The notes under the pieces were generated by a model that saw nothing but the letters and a program-made list of their open reading frames with translations, was not told the origin of the DNA and searched no databases. Of a stretch of DNA of 64,000 nucleotides, positions 49,517 to 59,465 are shown one piece after another (within the stretch, counting starts at the first letter, position 1; each line of letters opens with the position of its first letter). The DNA lies in NCBI GenBank assembly GCA_963817515.1, contig CAWFPJ010000026.1, forward strand, positions 1-64,000, written 5' to 3'. A program made the position numbers and the translations under genes. Origin of the DNA: DATMNI01 sp963817515 (GTDB lineage Bacteria; Acidobacteriota; Terriglobia; Bryobacterales; Bryobacteraceae).

Positions 49517-50495
49517 CCCTAAAAGCAAACAGGTTGTGATAATTTTGTGTCTGTTGGCGGCTCCGGCTGCTTTCGGGCAGGAGATGCTCCGGCTCGAGAA
49601 AAGTGGCGACGCCATGGGCTCTACATACTCGATAGCGGTTTATGGGTATGACCGGGTCAAGATGGAGGCGGCAGTGGACGCCGCTTTCGACGAGGTTCGG
49701 CGGCTCGACGACATGCTTTCGAACTATAAGCCCGACAGCGAATGGAGCGAGGTCAACCGGAATGCGGCCGAAAGGCCCGTCAAGGTATCGCGGGAATTGT
49801 TCCGGCTGCTTTCGGCCTGCCTGCAGTATAGCCGCGAAGGCGAAGGCGCATTTGATATCACGGTGGGACCGCTGATGAAGGTCTGGGGGTTCTACAAGGG
49901 CTCCGGCCATTTACCCCACCGGGCCGAGGTGCAGGCAGCGCTTACGAAGGTCGGCTACCAGCACATCCTGCTGGATCCGGCCGTTCAGGCGGTGCGCTTT
50001 GACCGGCCGGGTGTGGAGATGGACCCGGGTGGAATCGGTAAAGGATACGCGGTAGACCGCATGGTGGATGTTTTGAAACAAAACGGCGTCCGGATCGCTC
50101 TCGTGGCAGGCTCAGGAAGCAGTATCTATGGAATGGGAGCGCCGCCGGACCAGCCGCAAGGCTGGCGGACGGAGATCAAAGACCCATGGGACGCCCGCAA
50201 GACGCTGGCGGAGGTTTTTCTGAAGGACATGTCGCTGTCCACCTCGGGCAGCTATGAGAAATTTTTTAGGGCGGAGGGAATCACCTACGCCCATATTATG
50301 GACCCGCGGACCGGATACCCGGCGCAGGGCAGCGTATCGGTTTCGGTAGTGGCGCCGCGCACGATTGACAGCGAGGCATGGGCGAAACCGTATTTCGTGA
50401 ATGGCCGCCAATGGGCGGCGAGGCATAAGCCAAAGGAATTTCGAGTGTTCTTTTGCCAAGACAGGATGGAAAAGCCATGCGCGTGGCTCCAATGA
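49497..50495 (+). CDS. apbE: FAD:protein FMN transferase (ApbE)
   Basis: ApbE attaches FMN to Thr of RnfG/NqrC-type proteins outside the membrane. 332 residues with a signal peptide (VVIILCLLAAPAAFG). Motifs: KSGDAMGSTYSIAVYG, RRLDDMLSNYKPDSEWSEVN, DPGGIGKGYAVDRM and YAHIMDPRTGYPA with its metal-binding Asp. The usual GGD region is VAGSGSSIYGMG, a variant form. The GTG at 49497 overlaps rbfA; its stop overlaps the hemE region. No FMN-accepting partner is adjacent. Confidence 0.92.
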   Translation: MGEAKISPKSKQVVIILCLLAAPAAFGQEMLRLEKSGDAMGSTYSIAVYGYDRVKMEAAVDAAFDEVRRLDDMLSNYKPDSEWSEVNRNAAERPVKVSRELFRLLSACLQYSREGEGAFDITVGPLMKVWGFYKGSGHLPHRAEVQAALTKVGYQHILLDPAVQAVRFDRPGVEMDPGGIGKGYAVDRMVDVLKQNGVRIALVAGSGSSIYGMGAPPDQPQGWRTEIKDPWDARKTLAEVFLKDMSLSTSGSYEKFFRAEGITYAHIMDPRTGYPAQGSVSVSVVAPRTIDSEAWAKPYFVNGRQWAARHKPKEFRVFFCQDRMEKPCAWLQ

Positions 50496-51514
50496 CGAGC
50501 CGTTTTTTAGATGCCTGCCGGCGCCGACCTACAGATGTGAGGCCGGTCTGGTTTATGCGGCAGGCGGGCCGGTACTTGAAACAGTACCGCCAGATTCGCG
50601 AAAAGCACGGCATTCTGGAAATTTGCAAACGGCCGGACCTGGCGTCCACCGTGACGCTGCAGCCAGTGGAGCTTCTGGATGTGGATGCCGCCATTATCTT
50701 CGCGGATCTGCTGCTGCCCATCGAGCCGATGGGGCTTAAGCTGACCTACAAAAAGGGTGAAGGGCCGGTGATTGGCAACCCCGTGCGCAACTCCGACGAC
50801 GTGGATTCGCTGTCCACCACCAACACGGACGATCTGGGATATGTGGGCGAAGCCATCCAGCACGTAGTGCGCGCGCTGGCGGGCAAGGTGCCGGTGATCG
50901 GGTTCGTGGGCGCGCCTTTCACCATGGCGAGCTACATGATCGAAGGCGGCGCGTCGCGCAATTTCATCCGCACCAAGAAGCTGATGTATAGCGACGAAAC
51001 ACTGTGGCGGCGGCTGATGGGGAAGATCGTGGATGTGCTGGCGCCATTCGCGCATTCGCAGGTATCGAGTGGAGCGCGCGCCATCCAGGTGTTCGACAGT
51101 TGGGTGGGGGCGCTCGGTTCGGACGATTATGTGCGCTTCGCGGCCCCGTATTCGCGGGCGCTGATTGAACGCATACGGTCAACCGGCGTGCCGGTAATCC
51201 ACTTCGGCACGGGCGCATCGGGTTTCTTCCGCGAACTGCACGCTGCCGGCGGCGACGTGATGGGCGTGGACTGGCGCATCAATATCGATCAGGCCTGGAT
51301 GGACATCAGCTATCGCTCCGCCATCCAGGGCAACCTCGATCCGGTGGCGCTGTTTGCGCCGCTGCATGAGCTGCGGACCAAGGTGCACGAGTTGCTGAAA
51401 CGCACCGGCGCGCGGCCGGGCCACATCTTCAACCTGGGCCACGGGATTCTACCGGAGACCCCGGTGGAAAATGTGAAGGCGGTGGTGGAGATGGTCCGGG
51501 AATTCCGCCCGTGA
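50477..51514 (+). CDS. hemE: Uroporphyrinogen decarboxylase
   Basis: It converts uroporphyrinogen III to coproporphyrinogen III. About 345 residues. Signatures RPVWFMRQAGRYLKQYR (substrate-binding Arg residues), ADLLLPIEPMG and GFVGAPFTMASYMIEGG are present, with FNLGHGILPETP near the end. ATG 50477 has AGGA ten bases upstream; ATG 50492, overlapping the apbE stop (ATGA), is an equally reasonable start. It forms a heme pair with the following oxidase. Confidence 0.96.
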   Translation: MRVAPMTSRFLDACRRRPTDVRPVWFMRQAGRYLKQYRQIREKHGILEICKRPDLASTVTLQPVELLDVDAAIIFADLLLPIEPMGLKLTYKKGEGPVIGNPVRNSDDVDSLSTTNTDDLGYVGEAIQHVVRALAGKVPVIGFVGAPFTMASYMIEGGASRNFIRTKKLMYSDETLWRRLMGKIVDVLAPFAHSQVSSGARAIQVFDSWVGALGSDDYVRFAAPYSRALIERIRSTGVPVIHFGTGASGFFRELHAAGGDVMGVDWRINIDQAWMDISYRSAIQGNLDPVALFAPLHELRTKVHELLKRTGARPGHIFNLGHGILPETPVENVKAVVEMVREFRP

Positions 51515-51516
51515 CC

Positions 51517-51562
51517 GCGGAGCGGGCTCTCAGCCTGCCAGGCCGCCGTTCATGGCGGCACG
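51517..51562. repeat. REP-like repeat between hemE and the oxidase gene
   Basis: CGCGGAGCGGGCTCTCAGCC then TGCCAGGCC, followed by the hairpin GCCGCC-GTTCAT-GGCGGC. It aligns along its length with the repeat upstream of the RAYT gene (15473-15520), including the GTTCATG/ATTCATG loop. Confidence 0.65.
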
Positions 51563-51569
51563 TCTTACC

Positions 51570-52988
51570 ATGCCCCGCGTAGTCATCATCGGGGGAGGCA
51601 TCTCGGGCCTTTCCGCAGCCTTCTATCTTGCCAAAGGAAGCTGTGCCGCCACCCTCATTGAGTCGCGCGGGCGGCTGGGCGGCGTGATTCAGACGGAGCG
51701 CGTAGAAGGGTGCACCATTGAGGCCGGCCCCGACAGTTTTCTCTCAGCCAAGCCGGCCGCGCTGGAACTGATCCGCGAATTGGGTCTGGCCGATCAGGTC
51801 ATCGGGTCGAACGACCATTTGCGCATTACCTATGTGCGCAAGGGCGGCCGGTTGGTGCCGTTGCCGGACGGCCTCATGATGATGGTCCCCACCAAGATTC
51901 TGCCGCTGCTGACCACCCGTCTGTTCAGCCTTGGAACCAAGATGCGCATGGGCATGGAACTGCTGCGGCGGCCCAAGCCCGGAACCGGCGATCAGTCCGT
52001 TGCGGATTTCGTGGAAGAGCATTACGGCGCCGAAGCCGTGGATTACCTGGCGGAGCCGCTGCTCTCCGGCATCTTCGGAGGCGACCCGGCCGAGCTCAGC
52101 GCCACCAGCGTGCTGCCGCGGTTCGTCGAACTGGCGACAAAGTATGGCAGCCTCACGCGGGGGGTTCTGGCGGAGCGAGTCAAGGCACGAAACGGCACCG
52201 CCCCGGCGCCGTTGTTCCGCACCCTGAAGAGCGGCATGGGCCAGATGGTGGACCGGGCGGCGGCGGCCATTCAGGGAAAAACCGAGGTGTTGGCCGGGCG
52301 CGCGGAAACGGTGGAGCGCACCGCGGCAGGGTTCCGCGTCAAGCTGAACGGCGCCTCAATGGAGGCCGACCATGTGGTAATGGCCTGCGAGGCCCATAAC
52401 GCATCGGCGTTGTTGAGCAGCGTGGACGCGCGCCTGGCGGAACTGCTGGGCACAGTGCCTTACAGCTCGTCGATGACGGTGGCGCTGGGGTTCGACGCGT
52501 TGGATTTCGCGCGCTCACCAGGCACGCGGCCGGATGGTTTCGGCTTCCTCGTCCCCAAGAAAGAACGGAGGCGCCTGGTGGCTTGCACGTGGGTGGGCAC
52601 CAAGTTTGCGAACCGCGTGCCGGAAGGCAAAGTGGTGGCGCGCTGCTTTCTGGGCGGAGTGGGCGATGCGGGCGTCCTGGGCGAACCGGATGACGCGATT
52701 GTGGCGGCAGTGACCGCGGAGTTGCAGGAAATCGCGGGGATAACCGCGCGGCCGCACTTCAGCCGCATCTTCCGCTGGCCGCGCTCCATGGCACAGTACA
52801 CCGTGGGCCATCCGCAGCGGCTGGCGGAAATCGAGCGGCGCGTCGCCCAAATCCCCGGCCTGCACCTGGCGGGTAATGCCTATCGGGGGATCGGGATTCC
52901 GGACTGCATCCGCATGGGCAAGCAGGCTGCGGAACGGATACTGGGAATTCTTCCGGCAGAGCCGCGACAGAGTCGGGCCGTCGGCTGA
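51570..52988 (+). CDS. hemY: Protoporphyrinogen/coproporphyrinogen oxidase (FAD)
   Basis: This oxygen-dependent flavoprotein oxidises protoporphyrinogen IX, or coproporphyrinogen in some lineages. About 472 residues from ATG 51570. The FAD-binding Rossmann motif is VVIIGGGISGLSAAFYLAKG, with ESRGRLGGVIQTERV and GPDSFLSAKPAALEL next. The C-terminal FAD loop is LHLAGNAYRGIGIPDCIRMGKQAAE. It follows hemE; hemH is not in the window, so the exact substrate stays open. Confidence 0.93.
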   Translation: MPRVVIIGGGISGLSAAFYLAKGSCAATLIESRGRLGGVIQTERVEGCTIEAGPDSFLSAKPAALELIRELGLADQVIGSNDHLRITYVRKGGRLVPLPDGLMMMVPTKILPLLTTRLFSLGTKMRMGMELLRRPKPGTGDQSVADFVEEHYGAEAVDYLAEPLLSGIFGGDPAELSATSVLPRFVELATKYGSLTRGVLAERVKARNGTAPAPLFRTLKSGMGQMVDRAAAAIQGKTEVLAGRAETVERTAAGFRVKLNGASMEADHVVMACEAHNASALLSSVDARLAELLGTVPYSSSMTVALGFDALDFARSPGTRPDGFGFLVPKKERRRLVACTWVGTKFANRVPEGKVVARCFLGGVGDAGVLGEPDDAIVAAVTAELQEIAGITARPHFSRIFRWPRSMAQYTVGHPQRLAEIERRVAQIPGLHLAGNAYRGIGIPDCIRMGKQAAERILGILPAEPRQSRAVG

Positions 52989-53077
52989 TCCACTACGCTA
53001 CTGGCGGAGACGCAGATCAATAAGATTCAACTGCATTATTATATAAGTTATTGATTCTAAAAAAGTGTAACTATACG

Positions 53078-55003
53078 ATGAAATATTACCTCACCACGCC
53101 CATCTATTACGTCAACGCGGCGCCGCACATTGGCCACGCTTACACGACGATTGTCGCCGACCTGATCAAGCGGTTTAAGCGCATGCAGGGCTATGACGCC
53201 GTGCTGACGACCGGTTCCGACGAGCACGGCGTCAACGTCGACCGCGCGGCGCAGCGTATGGGGAAAACGCCCAAGGAATTTTGCGACACAATAGCCGCCG
53301 AGTTTGAACGCCAATGGCAATCGCTCGGCCTCCAGATCGATGTTTTCCAGCGCACTACCGATCCGCATCATGCGCGGGTTGTGCAGGATCTGTTTGATCG
53401 CTGCCGGAAAAACCAATACGTCTATAAGGGTTCTTATACGGGCCAGTACTGCATTTTCGACAACCTGTACGTCAATGAGGCCAAGCCCGGTGATCCGTGT
53501 CCGGATTGCGGCCGGCCGACGGAGACCGTCACGGAAGAAAACTTTTTCTTCAGACTCTCGGCCTTCGAGGACAGGCTGCTCGAACTATATGAGCGTGAGC
53601 CAAACTTTATTCAGCCCGAGAGTCGCCGCAATGAAGTGATCTCCTTCGTCAAAGCGGGCCTGAGCGATCTCTCCATTACCCGCACCAACATCAAGTGGGG
53701 TATTCCCGTGGCCGGAGAGGCGCCGCATGTATTCTACGTTTGGTTCGACGCTCTCACCGCGTACATGACCGCGGTTGACGGCAAAGGCCTGTGGCCAGCC
53801 GACCTGCATCTGATCGGAAAGGAGATCGTCCGCTTTCACGCCGTTTTCTGGCCGGCATTCCTCATGGCCGCGGATTTGCCGCTTCCCAAGAGTATCTTCG
53901 CGCACGGGTGGCTGCTCTTCGAAGAGAGCAAGATGAGCAAGTCGCGCGGCAATATCGTTCGCGCGGAGCCCATTCGCGAAGTCATGGGCGTGGACGCGCT
54001 GCGCTATTTCCTGTTACGCGAAATCGTCTTCGGCCAGGATGGGAGCTTCAGCTACGACGCACTGATCGGCCGTTATAATTCCGACCTTGCCAATGGGTTG
54101 GGCAACCTCGCCAGCCGCACCCTGACCATGATCAACCAGTACCGCGGAGGCGAAATCCCGGAAGGCTCCGATCCGCAAATCGCGGCATTGGCGAATGACA
54201 CCATCCAGGCAGTTCAGGATTTGTTCGACCGGTTTGAGTTCTCGAAGGGCCTGGAATCCGTCTGGGGCCTGATTTCCGCGGTGGACAAGTTCATCGTGCA
54301 GAACGCTCCCTGGAAATTGGCGCGCCAGCCTGACGATGCCTCAGTGCGCCAGTTGAGCGCCACGCTCTACACCAGCGCCGAGGCGCTACGCATCGCCGCC
54401 GCGCTCTTGTCGCCGGTTCTGCCCCAAAGCACGCCCAAAATCTGGTCGCAACTCGGCATGGCCGAATCCATCGAATCGGTCCGCTTCGAATCCCTGCGCT
54501 GGGGCGGTCTGCAACCGGGCCAGAAAATTGGCGAGATCGCCGCCGTCTTCCCCCGCATCGAACTAAAGACAGCCGTCGATACCATGCGCGCCCTGGAAGA
54601 GAAAGTCTCCGCCGAACAAGCCAAACTCCTCGGCAAAGTTGTGGCGCAGCCCGCCGAGAAAAAGGAAGAGTCTGCCAAAATCCCCATCGACGACTTCCTC
54701 AAAGTGGACCTGCGCGCGGGCCTGGTGATCTCCGCCGAGCGCGTAAAAGGCTCGGACAAACTGATGCACATGAAAGTCGACATCGGCGAACCCGAGCCCC
54801 GCACCATTGTGGCCGGCATCGCCGAAGCCTACACGCCGGAGCAACTTCTGAACCGGAAAGTCGTCATCGTCGCGAATTTGCAACCTCGCAAACTGAAGGG
54901 CATCGAATCAAATGGAATGATTGTGGCTGCATCGGTCGACGGCGGCAAGCCGGTATTGGCCGGCTTCCACGAGGACATCCCGGCCGGAGCACGCCTCAAG
55001 TAA
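53078..55003 (+). CDS. metG: Methionyl-tRNA synthetase
   Basis: It charges initiator and elongator tRNA-Met. 641 residues from ATG 53078 (MKYYLTTPIYYVNAAPHIGHAY with the HIGH-type motif). The zinc-knuckle region has CPDCGRP, and KMSKSRGN is intact. A C-terminal EMAP-II-like tRNA-binding domain (IDDFLKVDLRAGLVISAERV...ARLK) is present, as in dimeric MetRS. The upstream region is AT-rich; I see no T-box or SAM riboswitch. Confidence 0.97.
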   Translation: MKYYLTTPIYYVNAAPHIGHAYTTIVADLIKRFKRMQGYDAVLTTGSDEHGVNVDRAAQRMGKTPKEFCDTIAAEFERQWQSLGLQIDVFQRTTDPHHARVVQDLFDRCRKNQYVYKGSYTGQYCIFDNLYVNEAKPGDPCPDCGRPTETVTEENFFFRLSAFEDRLLELYEREPNFIQPESRRNEVISFVKAGLSDLSITRTNIKWGIPVAGEAPHVFYVWFDALTAYMTAVDGKGLWPADLHLIGKEIVRFHAVFWPAFLMAADLPLPKSIFAHGWLLFEESKMSKSRGNIVRAEPIREVMGVDALRYFLLREIVFGQDGSFSYDALIGRYNSDLANGLGNLASRTLTMINQYRGGEIPEGSDPQIAALANDTIQAVQDLFDRFEFSKGLESVWGLISAVDKFIVQNAPWKLARQPDDASVRQLSATLYTSAEALRIAAALLSPVLPQSTPKIWSQLGMAESIESVRFESLRWGGLQPGQKIGEIAAVFPRIELKTAVDTMRALEEKVSAEQAKLLGKVVAQPAEKKEESAKIPIDDFLKVDLRAGLVISAERVKGSDKLMHMKVDIGEPEPRTIVAGIAEAYTPEQLLNRKVVIVANLQPRKLKGIESNGMIVAASVDGGKPVLAGFHEDIPAGARLK

Positions 55004-55004
55004 G

Positions 55005-55784
55005 ATGGTTGATTCGCATTGCCACCTGGACGACGCCAAGTTCGACGAAGACCGTGATCAGGTAATCGAGCGCGCGCTGGCCGCGGGTGTCGAAACCATG
55101 ATGGCGATCGGCACCGGCGATGGCCCCGCCGATCTCGAAACTGCCGTGCGCCTGGCCGACCGGCACGCATTCATCTATGCCACCATCGGGGTCCATCCGC
55201 ACGACGCCTCCAAGGCCACGCCCGACACCTTTGCCAGAATGCGCGGCCTGGCCGCCCACCCCAAGGTTCTCGCCATCGGTGAAATCGGCCTCGACTACCA
55301 CTACGATTTTTCACCGCGCGAAGTGCAGCGATCGGTTTTCGAACAGCAGCTGGAAATCGCCGCCGAAAGCGGCAAGCCGATCGTGATCCACACGCGGGAA
55401 GCCTGGGCCGACACGATCTCCATCCTGCGCCAACGCTGGCAAGGGGCTGGCATAATGCATTGCTTTACGGGCGACGCCGTCCAGGCGCGGGAGGCGCTCG
55501 ATCTCGGATTTCATCTCAGTTTTGGCGGAGTGTTGACGTTTCCCAAGGCGGAAGGCGTGCGCGAGGCCGCCCGCATAACGCCCGAAGACCGCCTCCTGGT
55601 GGAGACCGATTGTCCGTATCTGGCGCCGGTTCCGCATCGGGGAAAGCGCAATGAGCCGGCCTTCATGGTGGCCACTGTACGCCGTCTGGCGGACGTGCGC
55701 GGCGTCTCTTCGGAGGCCATCGCCGCGGCCACCACACGCAATTTTGAGAGCCTCTGTTTGCGGCGGAGGGCTGGTAACAGTTAG
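55005..55784 (+). CDS. tatD: TatD-family metal-dependent hydrolase
   Basis: TIM-barrel nuclease of the TatD/YcfH group (3'-5' DNA exonuclease or D-aminoacyl-tRNA deacylase-like in characterised members). 259 residues: MVDSHCHLDDAKFDED, TIGVHPHDA, GEIGLDYHYDFSP, VIHTREAW, MHCFTGD, LVETDCPYLAP. It starts one base after the metG stop, a very common metG-tatD arrangement. Confidence 0.94.
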   Translation: MVDSHCHLDDAKFDEDRDQVIERALAAGVETMMAIGTGDGPADLETAVRLADRHAFIYATIGVHPHDASKATPDTFARMRGLAAHPKVLAIGEIGLDYHYDFSPREVQRSVFEQQLEIAAESGKPIVIHTREAWADTISILRQRWQGAGIMHCFTGDAVQAREALDLGFHLSFGGVLTFPKAEGVREAARITPEDRLLVETDCPYLAPVPHRGKRNEPAFMVATVRRLADVRGVSSEAIAAATTRNFESLCLRRRAGNS

Positions 55785-55798
55785 ACTGGTTACCTTAC

Positions 55799-56800
55799 AT
55801 GAATTTAGGCAAGTTGGGGCAGGCCCTCACAACCAGGGAAATTTTTGACCTGATCCAGGATGATCTGGAACAGGTCGAAAAGAAGATCACCGCCGAATCG
55901 GTGGCGTCGGTTGACGCGGTCACGGCCATTGGCCAGTACCTGCAATCGGCCGGCGGCAAACGGCTGCGCCCCGCCCTGCTCCTGTTGTCCGCCAAGCTGG
56001 CCGGCGATTGCGGACCAACCGCCATCCAACTGGGCGCCGTAGTGGAACTGATTCACGCCGCCACCCTGGTCCATGACGACGTGATCGACGCCGCCGAAAC
56101 CCGCCGCGGCCGCCCGTCTACCAACGTGAAATGGGGCAACCACACCTGCGTTTTGGCTGGCGACTGGCTGTACATGCAGGCCTTTCAGATCGCCCTGCGG
56201 GAACGCAACTTCCAGATTCTGGACCTGCTGATCTCGCTCACCCAGATGATGGTCGAAGGCGAACTGCTGCAGCTGGAACGCATCGGCAGCATCCACGTCA
56301 CCGAAGCCGATTGCATGCAACTGGTGGACCGCAAGACCGCCTGCCTCTTCTCCGTCTGCTGCCAGATCGGCGCCATTGCCGGGCACGGCGGCCTTGGCAT
56401 GCAGGAAAAGCTTCGCGACTACGCCTGGAACCTCGGCATGGCTTTTCAGTTAGTGGATGACGTACTGGATTTTACGGCCCGCGAAAAGACGCTCGGCAAG
56501 CCGGTAGGAGGCGACCTTCGTGAAGGCAAGGTCACCCTGCCGCTGGTGTACGCCCTGGAGCGCGCCACACCAGACGAGCGGAGGCTGGTAGAAACCATAC
56601 TCCGCCAGCGCAATTACGACGAAGTCCCCTTCAGCCGCATCTTGTCGCTGCTTCAAAAGTACCAGGGCATCGAACGCGTAAAAGAGCGCGCTCAAGCTTT
56701 TACTAACTCTGCGCGCCAAACGATCATCGAGTTTCCCGATTCGCCTTATCAGCGCGCCCTGTTGGCCGTTACTGAACTGGTGACGGAGCGCGATCACTAG
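55799..56800 (+). CDS. Polyprenyl diphosphate synthase
   Basis: Trans-type prenyltransferase making the C35-C50 chain for quinones. 333 residues. First Asp-rich motif LVHDDVIDAAETRRGRPS, second QLVDDVLDFTA, and GKRLRPALLLLSAKL for IPP binding. It is most like heptaprenyl/octaprenyl synthases (IspB/HepT); chain length cannot be read off. The ATG follows tatD closely. Its TAG lies in CTAG at 56797-56800, shared with the stop of the convergent gene. Confidence 0.92.
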   Translation: MNLGKLGQALTTREIFDLIQDDLEQVEKKITAESVASVDAVTAIGQYLQSAGGKRLRPALLLLSAKLAGDCGPTAIQLGAVVELIHAATLVHDDVIDAAETRRGRPSTNVKWGNHTCVLAGDWLYMQAFQIALRERNFQILDLLISLTQMMVEGELLQLERIGSIHVTEADCMQLVDRKTACLFSVCCQIGAIAGHGGLGMQEKLRDYAWNLGMAFQLVDDVLDFTAREKTLGKPVGGDLREGKVTLPLVYALERATPDERRLVETILRQRNYDEVPFSRILSLLQKYQGIERVKERAQAFTNSARQTIIEFPDSPYQRALLAVTELVTERDH

Positions 56801-57111
56801 GTTACTTCTTGGTCTTTTCGTCCTTGCTGCGGTCGGCTGTGTTGTTTGTCACTTTGGAGCGGCGCTTCCTTCCGTGCTTCTCGTTCGGCGGCTAACTCCT
56901 TGTAGCGCTCGAACGCGATTGCCTGTCGCATAGACTGCTCGGGACTCTTGTCGGTCTTGGAGTTAGCAGCCACTCCCTGGCGTCTGGCTTCCTGCACCGC
57001 GGCGGTTTCGCCTTCCTTGCCGCTCTGCCGCGCGTCGTCCTGGACCGCCGCAAAGCATGGCGCCAAGGCTAAGAGTGTGGCGGAGATTCCAGCTATCAAT
57101 CTGGCTCTCAT
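56797..57111 (-). CDS. Small exported hypothetical protein
   Basis: 104 residues. A signal peptide (MRARLIAGISATLLALAPCFA) is followed by a charged, Gln/Lys/Arg-rich helical region (QSMRQAIAFERYKELAAEREARKEA) and a disordered tail. GGAGG lies seven bases upstream of ATG 57111, which settles the start over the longer frame. It converges on the prenyl synthase with stops sharing CTAG. Function unknown. Confidence 0.75.
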   Translation of the reverse strand: MRARLIAGISATLLALAPCFAAVQDDARQSGKEGETAAVQEARRQGVAANSKTDKSPEQSMRQAIAFERYKELAAEREARKEAPLQSDKQHSRPQQGRKDQEVT

Positions 57112-57159
57112 GATGTACCTCCGGTTATTAGTAAGCACCAGAGAGGCCAAGGTTATGAA

Positions 57160-57220
57160 GAGCACGTTACGGTAGCGCCGGCGATCATGTCGCCGGTTGT
57201 GTTATTGGAGCACGTTACGG
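57160..57220. repeat. GGTAGCGCCGGC-type palindrome flanked by a 13-bp direct repeat
   Basis: The palindrome at 57171-57197 (GGTAGCGCCGGCGATC...GTCGCCGGT) lies between two copies of GAGCACGTTACGG (57160-57172 and 57208-57220). The second copy includes the stop codon of the CLC gene. This arrangement looks like an insertion with duplication of its target. Confidence 0.65.
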
Positions 57221-59465
57221 CTGCTTGGTTAGCTTGGATAACTCGGACCGCGCCCGCTGCCGGTTGTCTTCCGCCTTATCGGGCCAGGCGCCGTCGATCG
57301 CCCGCTGATAGTGCTGGATGGCCTTGTCAACTCGTCCTTCCTGCGCGTAGATCCGGCCCAGGCCGAGATGCGCGGGTCCGCTTTCGGGCGCGCTGCGGAG
57401 GACTTCGTTCAGGTAAATCTCAGCTTCATTCAAGCTGGCGGCTTCGATCAGCGCCAGGCCCAGAGCCAGGCGATGTTCGGCGCTGTGCGAGATGGAAAGC
57501 GCGTTACGGAATCGTTCGATGGCCTCGTCATAACGCTCCTTGCGCATGAGTTCGTTGCCCGCCCGGTATGCCTGCTCCGCCCGGTTGGCGCGTTCGCCGC
57601 GGTAATAGTAGTTGAGCGATCCCGCTAGAACCGCGACCAGAATCAACGCGGCCAACACTCCAACCAACAGCCTGGTTGGATTCTGGGTTGGGCGGGTGCC
57701 GGCGCTGCCAGGCGAGACAGCTTCTTCGCGCACTTGCCCGATGCCGTATGCCGCCAGGATATCGGGGACGGAAATGCTTCCCCTGAGTTCGCGAACATTG
57801 TCGCGGCTGACCACGGGCAGAACCTTAAGCCCGCTGGCGGCTATGCGCCGCATGGCGACATCCAGAAGCTGGTCAACATGAACGTGGGGAAATCTGTCAC
57901 CGTCCAATTCCCGCGATGGCCCGGGCTCGGGCACGATGCGCCCCAGAATTTCATCGCCCAACCCGGCTTGCACCGCCTGGTCAAGCTGGTCCATGGTGAC
58001 CATGCCTCGCAGGCCTTTCTCATCCAACACGGGCCAGGCGCCGCGTTCCGGTTCCACGGCAGCAACCGCCTGCCGGATCTGCTCCCCGGCGGACAACACC
58101 TGCGACTCGGGACGGAAGGCATGGCGCACCGTAAGCAGCGCCTCCCGGGCACGCGAGCCCGACGGCAAGCTGATGCCGTCCTGATGCATGAGGGCCTCAT
58201 ACACCGGTTCCTGCAGACGGCTGGCGATGAAGTAGCTGATCAGGTTGGCGATCATCAAGGGCACGATGATGGAGTAGTCGCGCGTGATTTCGAAGATCAT
58301 GATCACCGAAGTCAGCGGCACGCGAACGATTCCGGCGAAGGTCGCGCCCATTCCCACCAGCGCGTAGGCGCCCACGCTGCCGGTGTAATCGGGCAGCAGC
58401 ATATGGCCGATGCCGCCCACAGCGCCGCCCATCATGGCGCCCATAAAGAGACTCGGGCCGAAGATTCCGCCGGCATTGCCCGACGCATAACAGGTGGAAG
58501 TCGCTACGATCTTCAGCAGCACCAGCAGGGCCATGGCCCCCACCATCATCTGCCCGTTGAGCGCCTGCCCCACAACACCATACCCTACGCCCAGCACATT
58601 CGGAAAGAACCAGCCCAGCACGCCGACCGTCAAGCCGCCGATGGCGGGCTGGAACCACTGCGTGGATTTGGGCATGGCTTGAAAATGGCGCCGCTGCCAA
58701 AGCAGCAGTTTCACGAAGCACACCGAAACCAGCCCGCCCGCCAAGCCAAGCACGGCATAGAGCGCGAACTCGAGCGGGATGGACCAGTTGATATGGCGGC
58801 ACGTGGAACAAAGGCTCATCACCCAGCACCAGATGCAGCACGATCCAGGATGTGGCCGAGGCCAAAACAATGGAACCGAGCACCGGCGCGTGCATATCGC
58901 CCATGACTTCTTCGAGCGTAAACAGCACCGCCGATATGGGAGTGTTGAATGCAGCCGCCAGTGCAGCCGCCGCGCCCGCCGGCACCAGAGCCTTTATCGA
59001 GGCGGCGCTCAGCCCCAGCTTACGGCCCAGCACCGATGCCAGTCCGGCGCCCACCTGCACCGACGGCCCCTCCCGGCCTAATGCAATACCGCTGGCCAGC
59101 GAGACCGAGCAGAGACCGAATTTCCCCGCCACGGTACGGAGGCTGATATATCCATCGCGGATGAACAGCGCCGTCTTGGTCTGCGGAATGCCACTGCCGC
59201 GGGCATTGGGAAAATAACGAAACAGAAGAAATCCGGTGCCGAGCGAGCCCGCCAGCGGGATCAGCAGACGCCGCCAGGCTGCGCCGCGGGCGGGATAGAG
59301 CCGGGCCCCCAGATTCTCCGTGAGCAGGATGAACGCCACCACCACCAGCCCGACAACCGCCCCGATAACCAGTGTCAGCACCAGGAGAAGCTTGTCCTCG
59401 TGCGACGAGGCGCTGTCGGGCTTTTCTCCAGCGAGTGGATTTCCCCTAGTCTGTGGCCCCTGCAC
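57215..59465 (-). CDS. CLC chloride channel with CBS pair and TPR tail, frameshifted
   Basis: CLC-family chloride channel or Cl-/H+ exchanger. Selectivity motifs are present: GSGIPQTK, GREGPSVQVGAG, and later GNAGGIFGPSLFMGA. After EPLFHVPPYQLVHP the frame breaks; one extra base at 58776-58778 explains it, and LEFALYAVLGLAGGLVSV continues. Two CBS domains follow (about residues 435-575), then a further membrane helix (VGVLAALILVAVLAGSLNYY) and three or four TPR units to the C-terminus. The repaired length is about 749 residues. The extra helix plus TPR tail is unusual for CLC proteins. It overlaps pal by 20 bases. Confidence 0.85.

Noticed and set aside
57734..58906. 390-codon plus-strand frame opposite the CLC gene
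   Set aside because: Composition of an antisense shadow; the CLC and CBS motifs lie on the minus strand.
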